64,000 bases of DNA, taken from NCBI GenBank assembly GCA_021229015.1, contig CM037783.1, positions 1,394,725 through 1,458,724 on the forward strand, given 5' to 3'. The position numbers were made by a program, and so were the translations under genes. This document shows positions 61,622-64,000 of the stretch, piece by piece (positions within the stretch are counted from its first letter, which is position 1; every line of letters begins with the position of its first letter). The notes beneath the pieces were generated by a model. That model had not been told where the DNA came from. It did not search any database and saw nothing but the letters and a program-made list of their open reading frames with translations. This DNA is from Solen grandis. Its lineage: Eukaryota; Mollusca; Bivalvia; Adapedonta; Solenidae.

Positions 61622-62592
61622 CAGGGTTCGACATTTTTGAGAGCTGGACCAGTGGTCCAGTAACTTAGAAAACCTACTAGACCTGACCTTAACTGAACTA
61701 AACCGAAGTGTAAAACACATATATGTCATACTAAGATCAATATACTTACTTCGGAATACCTGTGTTTTTTTTTTTTTTGTTTTTAATGTTTACCTTAGAA
61801 ATGAATAAAAGTCTACAAAGATAATACTAGAATTATTCTTGTGTTACATGCTTTTCATTAACATTCCATGAACACCTTAATTGTACTTACATGGAAATCC
61901 CCATGTATGCGAGTTCCGGATAATGTCTATTGTTTAATGACTTTCAAGCAATTCCATTTAAAGCAAACTGATGTTTCTTGCCATCTATTCATACAGTTTC
62001 TTTGATTCCTCTTTACCTTTTTCGTTCATTATTGACATTGTCCTTTTTTATCGGATGAAAAGACTTTTTGACATTTTTCGTATCGGCTGCACATTGTGGT
62101 AAAAACAAATCGTAAAAAGGTCTATTGTCGTTATACATGGGATCCCAGCATAATAAAAAAGATTAGCATTCATGCATTAACTTGCATCTCTAGCATTTTT
62201 AAATTAATTTTATTCATTATGATACGAAAATTTCGTAACCATTATAAAATGAAAAGTTAGATGAAGAAATAAGCATTCTTAGCTTAGTATTACGACATTG
62301 AACTTGGCAAATGCGTGGGGGAAAAATCCTCGTTCTGAAATCACAAACCAATGAGTGAACGCGTGTCAAGGTTGTTACTGAAAATGCCGCTAAATAAAGC
62401 ACACACGGGTTTTCCAAGATTTTGGACATTAGTTATTTTTGTGCTTTTGATGTGTCAATAGATAAAATTTCTGCGAACTTTGACCAATTTAAAACACGAA
62501 CCAGTCAATCGTGTTAGCCTAGGACCTAGCTGGACTGGACCATCAATCTACTAGTGAATGTCATTCTGGTCGGGACTTAATGTAGAACCCTG
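61622..62592. mobile_element. Non-autonomous hAT-like element
   Basis: Ends CAGGGTTCGACAT and ATGTAGAACCCTG are inverted repeats with one mismatch. The flanks ATCGCACAA (left) and CACAAAA (right) suggest a target duplication around CACAA. GGACCAGTGGTCCAG near the left end and GCTGGACTGGACC near the right end extend the inverted terminal region. No transposase frame. Confidence 0.75.
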
Positions 62593-62698
62593 CACAAAAG
62601 CTAGCTTTCTTGCAAAGCTGTTAAAATTGTCCTTTACACTTACTCCTTTCTCTTTTAGATGACCATCTCACCTGACCTGACTGTTACTACTAGTGATC

Positions 62699-63019
62699 CA
62701 GGGGTTTCCTTAAGGATTTGACTTTCACTTGTCCAGGGGGCAAGTTACTTTGAACATCTAGCTGCCCCCAAATCAAAACAGGTTGCTGATCTTGAAGTTG
62801 GTATTTGTTATTGCTTTTAAAAAACAAAATATGTGTAATTTTAAGATTAATTAAAGTTAATATGTATCAAACACAATGTGCAAGCAACTTATTCCTGAAA
62901 AAAAACCACAAAAAAAACAAGGATTTCATTTATAAAAATGAACTTGCCCGCTGGGCTATCTTCTTTGAAAAATCACTTGCCCGCACGGGCAATCAGACTA
63001 CCACTTAAGAAAACCCCTG
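62699..63019. mobile_element. Non-autonomous hAT-like MITE
   Basis: Ends CAGGGGTTTCCTTAAG and CTTAAGAAAACCCCTG are inverted repeats with one mismatch. GTGATC is present on both flanks. The interior has two CTTGCCCGC motifs. 321 bp. Confidence 0.75.
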
Positions 63020-63261
63020 TGATCTGTCCCCTAACGTTACTGGTGAGTCTCATGGTAACTTTTCCCAGACAGAAAATCGGAGGCAGACTGACCGTCACTG
63101 CCACAATTATAGTGAGACCAACTGTCACCCATCCAGTACTAACCCTACCCAATGTTGATTTTAAACTTAGCAAGTTGGGAATAACAAGTAACCACATTAC
63201 ATAAAGCTAGCTTGACTGCAAGAATGTTTAACTTGTCCTAATATTCCTATACCACCACACC

Positions 63262-63893
63262 TGTATACTGAGGGCCACGAATCTCGCGGTAATAACACTT
63301 TAACGACGAATAAATTATGAAAAACAACTTATCAAATCTAATTGTCTTCAAAAACTGTGACTTTCATCTAATTTCTTCAAAATGACACATTTGTACAACA
63401 AAGACATCACTCAATAACAGTTTAATTAGGTCACCAATTGTCATACTGTGGCAGCCATTTGTAATCAGGGGAGGCTATTAAACTCGCGGTAGACTGGTAT
63501 AAAAGGCCAATTTTAATTGAAAATAACTAGATTAGATAGTAATGATGGAAAAATTAGTGGTTTCACAGTCTAATCAATTTGCATAAAATATAATACTTCA
63601 AACCTCAGTTTGACAGTTCAAAATTTTGACAGACGACGGATGTCAATGTGAAGGATTTAGGTTATTTTAGGAATATGTGAGTGAAAATAATGCTGTTTTT
63701 AGATAAAATGTTAAAATCATATTATTTCAATATTTAATTACCCAAATTGGTGGCATTTTGTCGGAAAATATTTCTTTTGTAAACGTGAAGAAATTGGGTC
63801 ACGATTGTTTATGTTTATAAAGGCTAGGGGCGCTTTTCTAAATACCGCGAGTTTAGTGATACCGCGAGATTAATGGCCCCGAGTATACTAGAG
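63262..63893. mobile_element. TIR element, GTATACT...CTCGCGGTA ends
   Basis: The left end GTATACTGAGGGCCACGAAT plus CTCGCGGTA matches the reverse complement of the right end TACCGCGAG plus ATTAATGGCCCCGAGTATAC, about 28 of 32 bases. A second inner pair of CTCGCGGTA / TACCGCGAG occurs near 63485 and 63844. About 630 bp, AT-rich interior, non-coding. Confidence 0.75.
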
Positions 63894-64000
63894 AACTTTT
63901 TTTCTTACAAGCACTAGGCCTTATTTAAGTTATCAGCAAAGGCAGAAATTTTATATTAAAAATTACTCTGACCCTAATATGTTGTGCATTCTGTCATAAT

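Overview
The window is AT-rich, intron-rich animal DNA. The gene content (DNAJC8, PPP6R3, CNOT2) and the repeats (tRNA-headed SINEs, elements opening with CAAGAG plus a hairpin and carrying ~150-165 bp internal tandem units, many short TIR elements) suggest a bivalve mollusc, possibly a venerid-like clam. The repeat-based part of that placement is from memory of bivalve sequence and was not tested by a search.

Three conserved eukaryotic protein genes were reconstructed exon by exon with matching splice phases. (1) DNAJC8, plus strand, 7012-19576, nine coding exons, complete, 259 aa: a nuclear J-domain protein of the splicing machinery. (2) PPP6R3-like regulatory subunit of protein phosphatase 6, minus strand, eight C-terminal coding exons between 49909 and 37789, 403 aa; its N-terminal SAPS domain is absent. 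(3) CNOT2, a CCR4-NOT deadenylase subunit, minus strand, eight N-terminal coding exons between 59893 and 50241, 336 codons; its C-terminal NOT box is absent. A 100-N gap at 50001-50100 lies exactly between the last visible CNOT2 exon and the first visible PPP6R3 exon. The gap therefore hides, or misjoins, the end of one gene and the start of the other. DNAJC8 and PPP6R3 converge.

Layout: 1-7011 upstream intergenic DNA with a SINE, a foldback element, a possible long TIR element and a LINE relic. 7012-19576 DNAJC8; its 6.4-kb first intron holds a hAT-like element. 19577-37788 is the non-coding space between the convergent genes, with likely long 3' UTRs and many repeats. 37789-49909 PPP6R3. 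50001-50100 gap. 50241-59893 CNOT2. 59924-64000 upstream of CNOT2, a cluster of TIR elements.

No bacterial-type operon, CRISPR array, rRNA or integrated virus was seen. No clearly new protein system was found. The most interesting material is the repeat fraction: several sequence-unrelated families share one architecture, one insertion has an apparent paralogous empty site, and a TTAA-ended palindromic family has five copies. On the gene side there are a GC-AG intron, a 33-nt in-frame micro-exon and a 32-nt homopolymer directly before a splice acceptor.
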